Below, piece by piece: positions 33,265 to 42,412 of a stretch of 43,571 nt of DNA (its first letter is position 1; the number at the start of each line of letters is the position of its first letter). Made by a program: the position numbers and the translations under genes. The notes under the pieces were generated by a model. The model searched no databases, was not told the origin of the DNA, and saw only the letters and a program-made list of their open reading frames with translations. The DNA lies in NCBI GenBank assembly GCA_049999725.1, contig JBNGIS010036481.1:46075-89645 (forward strand), written 5' to 3'. The stretch is from Haplomitrium mnioides (lineage: Eukaryota > Marchantiophyta > Haplomitriopsida > Calobryales).

Positions 33265-34696
33265 CTATGTGGTCTGTGCTTGGAATGCTTCTTTTTGAGC
33301 TTTGTGCTGCTCTTTCTTCTTAGCATTCTTGTTGGGACCAGCAACCTTAGTGTTGGAGGGTGTTGCAGATATAGAGGTCTTCTTCACGAAGGCAACAACT
33401 ATTGGAGAGGGCTGGTGGCGTAGTTGTCGTCGCTTTGGATATTTAGCAAAGCAAACAACCTCCAAGTGACCAGATTTCCCACAAAACTTACATGACATGT
33501 CATCAGCAGGAATGTCACAATCATTAGCTTTGTGATATGGATTACCACAATAGTTACAAGAAGGTAGTAGAGTAGTAGTAGCATGTACATTCTTATTTCA
33601 AATTGGATGTTGATTGGACCTTATGGGAGATGGAACTTGGAATTTGAGTTCTATGACGAGCTTGAGGCCTTGCCATGCTTGCTGCATAGTGTGAATGGGC
33701 AAGTTTCAACCTCTCCGCAACGTTATACACATCCAGTAGTGTATAAGAATCACCATATTCAGAGAACACTTGTTGAAGAACTTGAGAGTGAAGGTCTTTA
33801 TTACCTTCCAAGGCACGCATATAACGGTAAGCAGCTTCCACATCGGTGATGCTCTGAGTATCCTCTTTCAACTTGAGAAGCCTTCAATAAAGTATTCTGA
33901 GAGTCTCATCTTTTTGTCGGTTGAAGGTAGCCAACTGCAGGATTTTCTCTCAACTCTTCACTGGAAACTCTTGTTCTAGAATCTGGAAAAACTCACTCAC
34001 TGGATCAGTGACAATAAGGACAGCCAACATAGGAGCGATGCCTGTTGTAGCTAGTGCAAGCTCTGCTGGAGTCAAATTCACAATAGCAAGAGCAGTTGTA
34101 GGTGGATTAGTAGGAGGTGCAGCGTTGTGAGCAGCAATGGCAGCCTGTAAAGTAGTTTGTTGAACACCAGCAATAGCAGCTGCATAACCGGGGTTAGTAA
34201 CCTGAATAGTGCCCAACAAATGGGCTGAGTGCTACTGATACACATCCAATGCCTCATGATGCACGTACCAACCCAATTGCTTGAATGCAAATGCATTGGT
34301 GAACTTGTCACCATACTTGAGCTCTAAATCAGCAATCATAGTATCAAATGTCTGCTTAAACTCCCGCAAAGTGATAGTTTAAGACGGCTGCTGAACTTCT
34401 CAATCCTACCACCTGAACTTACCTCCATGGTGTATGCTGGTGGAACTACTTGAAGTGAAATGATTAGTGTTGGAATATGATGTGGTATTGTTGTCCCAAA
34501 TCCAGTAACAGATTGATGCTCAACTAAACCAGATGCAAGAGACTGAATTCCCCCACTACTAGAACTAGAAGGCCAAGCTTGTGTGTACCATCATTTGTAA
34601 AAGCGTGATGGCAAAGTAATAGCCTCTGCTGGATGAGAATCACTTCGCAGATGATAAGGTGGTGGTAAATGAGTGTTCTGATCTTCATCACTCATT
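33265..34696 (-). pseudogene. Element B gag with two CCHC zinc knuckles
   Basis: The likely start is ATG at 34696 (MSDEDQNTHLPPPYHLRSDS), with an early stop. A gag-like region follows: GYAAAIAGVQQTTLQAAIAA and VIVTDPVSEFFQILEQEFPV (near 33950-34200), then TDVEAAYRYMRALEGNKDL, LLDVYNVAERLKLAHSHYAA. Two knuckles are CNYCGNPYHKANDC (near 33525-33565) and CKFCGKSGHLEVVC (near 33450-33492), both with complete C-x2-C-x4-H-x4-C ligands. Several frame changes separate the parts. Confidence 0.78.
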
Positions 34697-35111
34697 GTGG
34701 AAGCACGTCTCTATCCATCTCACCAAATACTAGACCCAAGCTTTGATTCTAGATGTAGTAGAACATCCAATCATAGTAGAGATACATCTTCACCACTCCA
34801 ACAAATGACATCCATCAAGGAGCGTATGGCACATCTTCTCAGTACAAGAGGTGTTGTCGACCCTCATGTGGTTTGTTTAGGACAGAAGTGCCATTGAAGA
34901 AAGACCAAATCAGCTTGAGGTGGAGCGATCTTCAAAGTGGAAGATGGGTTTAGAGCTGGACAGATCTGAAGGCATAAAGATTCCCGACTCACTCATGCTC
35001 TACTTCGCATCAACCAGATTAGATCCTTGTGTCTGAGAAGTTTGAGACAATGGGAATTTGTGATACAGAGGTCTATCCAAAGTCATTAGAAAGTGCTTAT
35101 AGCTATGAGGA

Positions 35112-35116
35112 GGATG
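35112..35116. other. Target-site duplication GGATG of the solo LTR (left)
   Basis: GGATG here and at 35685-35689 flank the solo LTR exactly. Removing the LTR and one copy restores the ADIP-like frame. Confidence 0.92.
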
Positions 35117-35684
35117 TGTAACGGTCACTAACTTTAGTAAGCCATAGCTCAAAATAATATCAACTATGTCTAGAAAGCTATTACTAAAGTTAGAGTAGCA
35201 AAAAGCAATTGCTATTATAGAGAGATGGACACGTGGCACGAGGAGAGAAAGTCAACGAATTAAAGTGAAAGAGGGAGTCTAGATAGACTACTTTAGAAGA
35301 GGATGAAGACACGTGGCAAGCGGAGAATTAAAGTAAAGAGAAGGTTCGAAAGATAAGGACACGTGGCAGAAGGAGAACTAAAGAGATGGAAGGTTCTAAA
35401 GATAAGGACACGTGGCAGAAGGAGAACGAAAGTAAAAGGTGGTCCAATTAGAGTGAGAGAGAAAAGAGGGGTCCAATTAGAAGAGGATAAAAAGGAACCA
35501 ATGGGGTTCCTCCACCTATGTAAGCAAAGTGCTTTCTCTCAAGTATATAAAGAAGGGAGAGTGCCTTGTTTGGCATCTCTAACCTTGTGGGTTTTCCAAG
35601 TTCTTTGTGCGCTTCTCTTGTGCTAACTTGTATGTGTTGTATTTGTACTAACTTATGTGTGTAATGTGGGTGTGTAGTGTTACA
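35117..35684 (+). mobile_element. Solo LTR of the element A family
   Basis: A 568-bp LTR, TGTAACGG...GTGTTACA, in the opposite orientation to the A LTRs and matching them along its length. The GGATG duplication and absence of internal sequence mark a solo LTR left by recombination between the two ends of a full element. A TATA box (TATATAAAG, 35544-35552) and four ACACGTGGC boxes are intact, whereas those of the A LTRs have decayed, so it is probably younger than element A. Confidence 0.93.
35229..35416 (+). promoter_or_regulatory. Four ACACGTGGC (G-box/ABRE-like) motifs in the solo LTR
   Basis: ACACGTGGC occurs at 35229-35237, 35309-35317, 35359-35367 and 35408-35416, upstream of the TATA box at 35544. 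The last two are in near-identical repeats (AAGATAAGGACACGTGGCAG). CACGTGGC is the core bound by plant bZIP factors, including abscisic-acid response factors. Stress-inducible transcription is an inference. Confidence 0.75.
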
Positions 35685-36156
35685 GGATGCCTTCGTTGAT
35701 ATCAACAATTTCGATCATTGCCTCAAGTACTTGAATCAGACACTGATGACTTTTGGTTTTCCAGCAGATCTCAATTTGTAGTCCAATAATCCCAACTCAA
35801 TTGTACAAGTGTGTAACTGTATATACACTATCCTTCAACAACGGCAATGCGATATTGAATTTAGGGAGTCAGCAAACGATCAGAGATAGAGGTTCATGTT
35901 TGATATGTCTCGACTTGAAGCAAAAGTAGAGTGACTCAATTCTCAGCTTTCAAATGATCTTGGTAATTCGAGAAAGTATGCTTCGAAAATCTACATGAAG
36001 AGGAGATCTGAAGGTGTCCTCAATGATCTTTCTCGAGGTTCTGTTGTAGGAGGATCGAAGCTCAGCCGTGAATGTAGCTCTCCAATGCTTCTAAATTGCA
36101 ACTCCCAAGATGCAGAGCAGAAAATCGAAAACCTCCCAATCACTGAAGAAAAATAA

Positions 36157-36716
36157 TAGCTTTCACACTTCCCTTGCTTTTTTGCTCCCTTTCTCACCGA
36201 CCTATTACAATGTTGAAGAGTCGGGCGATGACGTTGGCCCTAGAACTGGAGAACTCTTAGACAAAGCGGGAGCAGGCGTTGAGAGAGAGAACAGAAAAAT
36301 GCATGACACTCGGACACCAAAAATGCAGCCTCTTGAACGAAAACGCGACCTCCTTCTGGCAATGCAAAAAACTCCTACGATGTAACAAAAGAGCCCTACA
36401 CTCGATGTTGATGCCATTGCACTTGAGAAACTTCTGCGATGCAGCGAACGAGCCATCCTACTATGCAACAAACGCGCCCTCCTACGAAATCTCTACTGCA
36501 CTCGACCAAGTCCCTGCTAAACAAAATCTTTGCTACAATAAAAAATCCATGGTTGACAAAATCTCTTCTACTGCAAGAACGCAATGAATGACCCTTCTAT
36601 CAACGATGTACTGCGACAATTGATTGAAGACAGACGCAATTCACCCTGAAGCAAGAATCAAAATATGACTGCTACTATTGCTCATATCGAGCAACCGTGA
36701 TTGGAGTTTTCTTGAG
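36157..36716. other. Unassigned 5' region of element B
   Basis: About 560 bp between the end of the ADIP-like frame and the 433-bp terminal repeat. It holds loosely repeated words such as GCATCGCAGAAGTTTC and ACATCGTAGGAGTTTT on the minus strand. Open stretches on both strands have no recognisable product. An LTR end and a tRNA primer site would be expected near 36700 but are not seen. Confidence 0.4.
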
Positions 36717-37149
36717 TAAAAAGACTTTGTAAAAAGGTGTATGCAGAATGTAGAATATATGTATAGAATGTAGTGTATGCATACTAGCATAGTCCAACAC
36801 TATGCCATGATGTGCTAGGAGCATTTAAGGAGTCAAAGCTATCACTGAAATGTGCGGAGCAATTCTATGAGCTGTGTTGCCATAGCCATGCTCTCCAAGC
36901 TAAGACTCCAGAAAACTAGGAAAGAAGCGGGAGAGCAAGCCCCAAGTAGCTCATGCTGGTTCTATGTTCTTCTAACAAAAGCATTTGCTTCAAGAACAGA
37001 TCTAACATTGCTATAAGAACATTAAACCTGAATGTACTCTTACTTACTCTAATAGTATCTAAGAGAATACTCATGAACTAACCTACAATCTTGGCTGGAA
37101 TGGAGAGGAGTGTTGATGTGCAATATCAACCATGTATTCTTGCATGACA
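36717..37149 (-). repeat. Element B 5' terminal repeat (block Y, right copy)
   Basis: 433 bp with the same length as 26685-27117 and about 24 substitutions, nearly all transitions. On the minus strand it begins TGTCATGC, directly after TTAA. It lacks the 173-bp X block that follows Y in the left copy, so the 5' LTR looks truncated. Confidence 0.7.
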
Positions 37150-37199
37150 TTAAGTACTTCTCCAAAGAAGGGTAATCCACACTCTTTAGAGAATACCAA

Positions 37200-37211
37200 G
37201 CTCTGATACCA
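37200..37211 (-). other. Element A primer-binding site (initiator Met-tRNA)
   Basis: TGGTATCAGAGC on the minus strand, one base inside the 5' LTR. This is the classic plant retrotransposon primer site complementary to the 3' end of initiator Met-tRNA. Confidence 0.92.
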
Positions 37212-37212
37212 T

Positions 37213-37778
37213 TGTAACACTCCACACCCATATTACACACACAAGTTAGCATAAGTACAACACATACAAGTTATCATAAGAGAAGCACACAAGAAATTCA
37301 AGAACCCACAAGGTAAGAGATGCCAAACAAGGCACTCTCCCTTCTTTATATACTTGAGAGAAAGCACTTTGCTTACATATGTGGAGGAACCTCATTGGTT
37401 TCTTTTCTATCCTCTTCTAATTGGACCCCTCTTTTCTCTCTCACTCTAATTGGACCACCCTTTACTTTTGTTCTCCTTCTCTCATGTGTCCTTATCCTTA
37501 GAACCTTCCATCTCTTTAGTTCTCTTTTTGCCACAGTCCTTATCTTTAGAACCTTCTCTTTACTTTATATCTCTGTTTGCCACGTGTCTTTATCCTCTTC
37601 TAAAGTAGTCTATTTAGACTCCCTCTTTCACTTTAATTTGTTGACTTTCTCTCCTCATGCCACGTATTCATCTCTATATAATAGCAATTGCTTTTTGCTA
37701 CTCTAACTTGGTAATAGCTTTCTAGACATAGTTGACATTATTTTTAGCTATGGCTTACTAAAGTTAGTAATCATTACA
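37213..37778 (-). repeat. Element A 5' LTR (right copy)
   Basis: 566 bp matching 20957-21522. The minus-strand TATA box TATATAAAG lies at 37344-37352. Of the four ACACGTGGC-type boxes one is intact (GCCACGTGTC near 37580) and the others are changed, mainly at CG. Confidence 0.94.
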
Positions 37779-37783
37779 CTGTT
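37779..37783. other. Target-site duplication CTGTT, right of element A
   Basis: Perfect copy of 20952-20956. The sequence continues TGACTCAGATAAAGAGC, exactly as in the uninterrupted second transposon copy. Confidence 0.92.
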
Positions 37784-38735
37784 TGACTCAGATAAAGAGC
37801 TTTGTACCCGTTTTTACTTTTAGATTCCGAACTAGAAATCAACATTTTTTTGCGTGCATAGAGTTTGTTGTAAAAATTAGAACGTTTACAATCTGTATCC
37901 TCGGTTGTAGAAGTGTGAACCCTATGTGCACATAGACTTTGATTTGCAAGCAAGACGTACAATGTACAAAAACTCTTCTACGGAATCTAAAACCTCGGTT
38001 CTTGTCAGTCTTTGTTGTGGAATGTTCAGATGGTGAGTTCGGAATCTGCGCGCATAGACTTTGGGGCGGAGTGTTCACATGTTGAGCTTGGATTCCTAAT
38101 CGCGCAGAGACTTTGGAGTGGAGTGTTCACATGTTGAGCTTGGATTCCTAGGCACGCAGAGACTTTGGGGTGGAGTGTTCACATGTTGAGCTTGGATTCC
38201 TCTACATGCATAGACCTAGGGATGGAAGTCCACGCCTTCCACAAGTTCTACTTCTCATGTACAATCCTTAAGCTTCTTCATACAAAGTCTACTAATTACA
38301 ACTTTGTTTGTATATAGGTCATAGACTCTTTTGTAGATCTTGATACATTTGTTTGGTTGAAGCAAGTCTAAAACTTGGAGATGTTTCTTGTTTACAATCT
38401 TAATTCAATCTCCTTAGCTATTGCCTTTTTGATTCTGAACTATGATACATTTCTGTATATGCTTCAATGAACTATGAAATATTTTTGAATGATGGAACCT
38501 TTTTGAAAGCCCATGTTCACTTTTGATTGCATGGATTTTCAATTACAAGTGAAAGCTTCCTTCTTTATTGACGTTTAGAATAAAGCTTCTAAATCCATGC
38601 AATGTTTTGTTTTCTTTGTTTTTGTGTTTACCATTGCAATATCATTTCCTTGACTTCTAGTCCCCTCGGGCTTTTTCTTTATGTTTTGTAATTTTTTTCC
38701 AACAAAAAATTTTGAAAGAGCACAATGTCTACGCG
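37784..38735 (+). other. 3' non-coding region of the DNA transposon
   Basis: This continues the transposon downstream of its transposase gene. It aligns along its length with 42872-43571, apart from substitutions and small indels. Apart from the 52-bp array it is AT-rich and shows no gene. Further single words of the family lie at 37851 (GCGTGCATAGAG) and 37921 (TATGTGCACATAGAC). It ends in an assembly gap. Confidence 0.65.
38021..38226. repeat. 52-bp tandem array with variable core (first transposon tail)
   Basis: Four units of about 52 bp: GTGTTCACATGTTGAGCTTG, GATTCC, a variable core, then AGACTTTGGGGTGGA. The cores are CTGCGCGCATAGAC, ATCGCGCAGAGAC, GGCACGCAGAGAC and TACATGCATAGAC. The arms are nearly identical from unit to unit while the core differs in each. 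Confidence 0.85.
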
Positions 38736-38835
38736 NNNNNNNNNNNNNNNNNNNNNNNNNNNNNNNNNNNNNNNNNNNNNNNNNNNNNNNNNNNNNNNNN
38801 NNNNNNNNNNNNNNNNNNNNNNNNNNNNNNNNNNN
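38736..38835. other. Assembly gap (100 N)
   Basis: Exactly 100 N. It hides the right end of the first DNA transposon copy. Confidence 0.95.
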
Positions 38836-38919
38836 TACTTTTTGTTTTTAAAAAATAGCCTTGTTTTTTTTAATGTTTTTTGAATTCAAAAATCACAATT
38901 GTTTGCAAAAAAAAGTTCT

Positions 38920-40030
38920 TGTTTTGAGTAGTCTGTTCTTGGTTCAAAGTAGTAGCTGTTCTATAAGCACCTCTCTTACATGAATAATCTGATGATGTGC
39001 ATCATCACCTCTCACAACAATACTTGAAGTCAATAATGACTCTTTGTTGTTCAATCACTCTTCATATGGTGTCATGTGATTGTAAGTTCATGAGTAAATC
39101 TACTAGTATTTCTTAGAGGTGTCAATTATAGGTTGTATGGTGTGTTTCATGGCTAATAAAGACTCATCTTCTTTTGTTTGGGCAATATTTTGCTAAGTAA
39201 GCACTCAAAACTTGATATAATTCTAATTATTTTAACATTTTTTTTTGCATAATGACCTCTAATACCATAATAATTACATCATCCATGCTTTTGGCCTCTA
39301 CCATATGTGAAGCTTCTACCACAAAAAGTACTCCCTCTTACTCAATCAATTTGAAATTGAGTAGACTTATTCTGATTTTTGGACTGATATCACCTGGTGG
39401 CCTTTACTTGAACATTTTATCTACCATAATATCCATCTCTTACTGCTCTTTCTTTACTTATTCCTCTTACAACATAATAAAGATACTAAGATTGTTGAGA
39501 GCATGTAGAACAATTTGCATTCAATCTAGTTTTCTCACTAATCAGAAGTGGAACTAGCCTTGCAAAAGTAGGGTAAGTTTTTCTCATTGAAATTGAAGCC
39601 TCAATAGATTTCTATACTTCTTACCTAGACATTGAAGAGTGATTAGAATTTGTAACATTCATAAACCCTTTCTTGACCTCAATCAATTGTTGCTTGATTT
39701 GCAACTTTTTGGTCTTAATAGATGTCTCAAACACCTTGGCTAGAGAATCCCAAGCCCATTTACGGCTCCATGCATCTTGAATGTAAGAAATTAAAGTAGA
39801 AGTGACACTAGTTGATATTTAATGCATGGCTTGACTAGTTCTTTTATTCCATGCTTTCATGATCAAATTTGATGAGCTAAAATGTAGCATTGACTCTTGT
39901 CTAGTAAGAATTGGCACAAATATTGACCCACGAGAAAGTTTCTCATCCTCCACTTTGATGTTGGGTAAAATTTTCTATCCAACATCTCTCCACAATTATT
40001 ATTTGCTGATTTGGTCATGTTAGCTACGAA
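38920..40030 (-). pseudogene. Ty1/copia gag and protease remnant
   Basis: Minus strand, about 1.1 kb. The gag starts near 40020 (MTKSANNNCGEML) and shows FYPTSKWRMRNFLVGQYL, then AWDSLAKVFETSIKTKKLQI and KQQLIEVKKGFMNV, the copia gag (UBN2-type) signature. Further on come RKTYPTFARLVPLLISEKTR and a zinc-knuckle remnant CNYYGIRGHYAK. A protease trace, YNHMTPYEE then LNNKESLLTSS, lies near 39060-39110, with the D-S-G triad destroyed. Frameshifts and stops are frequent. The rest of the element is missing or lost in the gap. Confidence 0.75.
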
Positions 40031-40455
40031 GCTCTTTAAATGCTCTAATCATGAAACTTTCACTCATACATCTATGCATTCATCTACACATCATCTAAGG
40101 TTGAACACATAACCCTACATTCAAGAACTAAACAAAGGGTTCTTTAAAATAGAGTAAGACACTTGTGAAAACTCGAATATGCAAATAAGTCAACTTTTGG
40201 TCACTCAATTGAATAATGGGTTGAGTGCAAAATGACTTGTTTTTTGGTGAGCAAGTATGCATTGAATTTTTCTACACACTTGTAGAGTTTAAGCCCAAGT
40301 TGTTTTCAAAATCAAAAGCTAAAATTCTTCATACGGTTGCCATAAGAAGAAAACAGAAAAACTATGAGAGCTTTCTTTTGCTTCTTGCAAACTTCAACTT
40401 GGATTTTTTTTTTCAAGTTTTCTTCTATATCTTGAAAGCTCTAGCACTTTCTATT

Positions 40456-40467
40456 GCTCTGACACCA
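40456..40467 (-). other. Copia primer-binding site
   Basis: TGGTGTCAGAGC on the minus strand, directly after an LTR end GTTTCAACA. It differs by one base from the usual Met-tRNA primer site TGGTATCAGAGC. Confidence 0.75.
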
Positions 40468-40750
40468 TGTTGAAACTCTGTGGAAATCATTTCTCATTAC
40501 TGCCCAATGGCATATATGTATACATAGAGAGTGAGAGAGCTTGAGAGAAACTACACATTGCATTATCAGGGTCTAATTTTGAAAGGCGTACATAAATCTT
40601 GGCCATTTCTCCTTTGGAGAAATAAGGATCACATTAAAGTGGGTCCCACTTATTCTCTTGCATTCTAACCTAATTCAACCTTAAACTTAATACTACCTTT
40701 TACGAGCACTTGAACACAATTTGCTCACTTGAGCTTGGTCCAACTTAACA
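40468..40750 (-). repeat. Copia 5' LTR (probable extent)
   Basis: The right-hand start on the minus strand is placed at TGTTAAGTTGG (40750), and the end is GTTTCAACA next to the primer site. The 283-bp length and TGTTAA...TCAACA ends fit a small copia LTR. No second LTR is available in the window to confirm the outer boundary. Confidence 0.5.
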
Positions 40751-40848
40751 TCTAAACCTTGCTATCTTCCAATCAATATGGAAGTGAAATAGATGCATTA
40801 CAATAGCTCTACTCAAAATAGGAGTTGAAGTCTATCTGTCCTTTAATT

Positions 40849-41085
40849 TTCCCCTCTTCGTCTCATGTTCATTCTTGATCTAACTTAGTGAGCATGCTCA
40901 AAAGCCTACTAATCACACCAAGAACTTTCACATGTTTTTTGTAGTAGCTCGCCAATCCAAAAAATGAATAGACTTCACTCACATCAATAAGTTGGGGAAT
41001 TTCAAAGATTGCACATATCTTTGTATGTTGCACATCTAGTCCTCTTGGATAGATGATGTAGCCCAAGTACTCAATCTAGTCTTGG
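40849..41085 (-). pseudogene. Ty3/gypsy reverse transcriptase-RNase H linker fragment
   Basis: An isolated minus-strand fragment: IEYLGYIIYPRGLDVQ, SFFGLASYYKKHVK and LSMLTKLDQE. These match the region between the polymerase and RNase H domains (Y-L-G-H-x-(V/I), S-F-L-G-L-x-x-Y-Y-R). No flanking LTR or further domain is recognised. Confidence 0.75.
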
Positions 41086-42412
41086 GAAGAGCTTGCACTT
41101 GCCTTGATCTAGCAATAGACAAGACTCAAAACACTAAACTTGACTCTACTTCCAGGGTTCTTTTACTTTGTAAGGCTAGAAAATTGCTTCAAATTCATTA
41201 AAAAAAATATCTAATTATTGATAAATCTTGATTCATTGACAAATTTTTTGCTTGAATTTTCCTTCAATACTATTAATTGGAATTTAATTGACTACGAAAA
41301 CCTCCTAAAACTCAAAGAAACGTGTTTTTTTGGCTATAAATGAAACTTATTAGGTTCAACTCTATGTTTCTTGTAAAATAACTTACTCGGATCAATAACT
41401 CATAACAAAAAACTTTAAGCTTGATGATTCTCTCCCAACCGTTGCTTTAAACGTGGAAGCTTAATTTTTGTCTGACAACTACATCACTATATGCTAAGAT
41501 GAACACAATACTTATGTACATTCCAAAAATATTGCCACTACACAAAAAGGGGGGCCGACTATAGAGTTCCCCCGCCTTGAGCCTTCTTCTATAAGGGTAG
41601 ATGGGCCATTGCTTGATGAAAATATATAGCTTGACTTTGATAAAGGATATTCTAACTTTGTGCCTTCTTTACTGACTGTTGATTTTGAAAGATGACGCCT
41701 TCAAATATTCTCCCATTCTTACACTCTATATACAAATTTCTCTCACAATCTCCATTTTTCAGAACCAATTTACATTTAGCCAAATTTTCCACAACTTTTC
41801 CCTCCATAACTTTAGATTCTTTATTCTCTAGAGAAGCTCCTTGATTCTTCTCCACATAAGTCTGATTCTTCTAAGCCTTTAACGTTTTAACTGACAATGC
41901 TTAAATAGGTAACAATATTTAACCTCATAAACTACCAAGGATGACACCTAGCCTTGCAACATATGGGTTTGGAACATAGTTTCTCTAGCTATTTCTTTAC
42001 AATCATGAAATATTTACTTCCTTCTATCTATGAAGTTGTCAACTTCTTCCCTCTCACAACTTACAATTAGCTCTAATAGCTATCAAAACCGGTAGGATGG
42101 CTACTCTCTGCCCTTTGTGATGCTACTTTGTTTTGACAACTGACTTGGATAATGTTATTCACTCTTAAAACAACTTGCTAAACTTTGTATGGATTTTTGC
42201 ATCAACACTTCTATGTTGGACATTTATCTCTTGTTGTTGTAGATTATTCATAACTAAAATGTTTTAGTTATGTGGGCTAGCTTGCTAGTTACTATTGGGA
42301 TTTGTTAAAAAAACTCACATGGTTCTATTGGAAGGCCCAAATCATTCTACACTACATGCCTCTTGACATGCATCAATATGGGTATTAGTAATAAGATGCA
42401 TATAGAACGCGT
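41086..42412. other. Unassigned AT-rich region
   Basis: About 1.3 kb in which I recognise no gene. A 67-codon minus-strand open stretch (41652-41855) has no familiar motif. A purine-rich word at 41538-41560, CACTACACAAAAAGGGGGGC, looks like a purine tract or a CACTA-type end, but no partner is seen. Confidence 0.5.

Larger units (their letters stand above)
35023..36156 (+). pseudogene. ADIP-like gene fragment inside element B, split by a solo LTR
   Basis: ADIP-family proteins (afadin- and alpha-actinin-binding, SSX2IP-like) are coiled-coil cytoskeletal or centrosome-linked proteins; the plant members are poorly known. On the strand opposite to element B, one frame of 187 codons runs from 35023 to 36156 when the solo LTR (35117-35684) and one GGATG copy are removed. 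It reads TEVYPKSLESAYSYEED, NFDHCLKYLNQTLMTFGFPA, VCNCIYTILQQRQ, DIEFRESANDQR and SRLEAKVE, all typical of the family, and ends PITEEK. Only three in-frame stops occur (near 35777, 35885 and 35930). No introns are visible, which suggests capture of a spliced copy (inference). The region after LNSQLSN is less familiar to me. Confidence 0.75.
26508..37149 (-). mobile_element. B: Ty3/gypsy element encoding a DNA methyltransferase and an integrase-linked PHD finger
   Basis: A minus-strand element nested in the leader of element A. In element order: a 433-bp terminal repeat (36717-37149), a long 5' region holding an ADIP-like fragment and a solo LTR, gag with two CCHC knuckles, protease, a cytosine-5 methyltransferase domain, reverse transcriptase, RNase H, integrase, PHD finger, purine tract and a terminal repeat complex (26508-27292). 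The ends read TG...CA and TTAA lies on both sides. I find no primer site after the 5' repeat, so the 5' LTR end and leader were probably lost or replaced. Stops and frameshifts in every domain show it is inactive. Confidence 0.85.
20957..37778 (-). mobile_element. A: chromodomain Ty3/gypsy retrotransposon, carrying nested element B
   Basis: Minus-strand element with 566-bp LTRs (20957-21522 and 37213-37778), TGTAAC...TTACA type ends and a perfect CTGTT duplication. It has a primer site for initiator Met-tRNA at the 5' LTR, gag, protease, reverse transcriptase, RNase H, integrase, a chromodomain and a purine tract at the 3' LTR. Its own length without the nested insertion is about 6.2 kb. Element B sits in its leader. 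The domain order and chromodomain make it a chromovirus. Multiple stops, and a Lys for the first catalytic Asp of reverse transcriptase, show that it is dead. Confidence 0.95.
1..38735 (+). mobile_element. Two-gene DNA transposon remnant (DUF7869 type), split by nested retroelements
   Basis: This is a composite feature. The transposon's own segments are 1-3621, 17704-20951 and 37784-38735; the rest is inserted retroelements with clean target duplications. It holds two divergent genes, one ParB-like on the minus strand and one DUF7869-like on the plus strand, and arrays of an ATGC-NN-GCAT-type word in introns and 3' DNA. The tail (20644-20951 joined to 37784-38735) is repeated at 42413-43571, which supports a multicopy element. 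The outer termini, terminal inverted repeats and target duplication are not visible: the left end runs off the window and the right end meets a gap. That the two genes form one mobile unit is inferred from adjacency and shared repeats. Confidence 0.6.

Noticed and set aside
39252-39557. A 101-codon plus-strand open frame
   Set aside because: It is antisense to the copia gag remnant, which has clear family motifs on the minus strand.
41538-41560. CACTACACAAAAAGGGGGGC as a CACTA transposon terminus
   Set aside because: No inverted partner end, no transposase and no flanking 3-bp duplication is visible; it could equally be a stray purine tract.
41652-41855. A 67-codon minus-strand open frame
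   Set aside because: No known motif, no codon or context support, and AT-rich surroundings; coding status cannot be supported.
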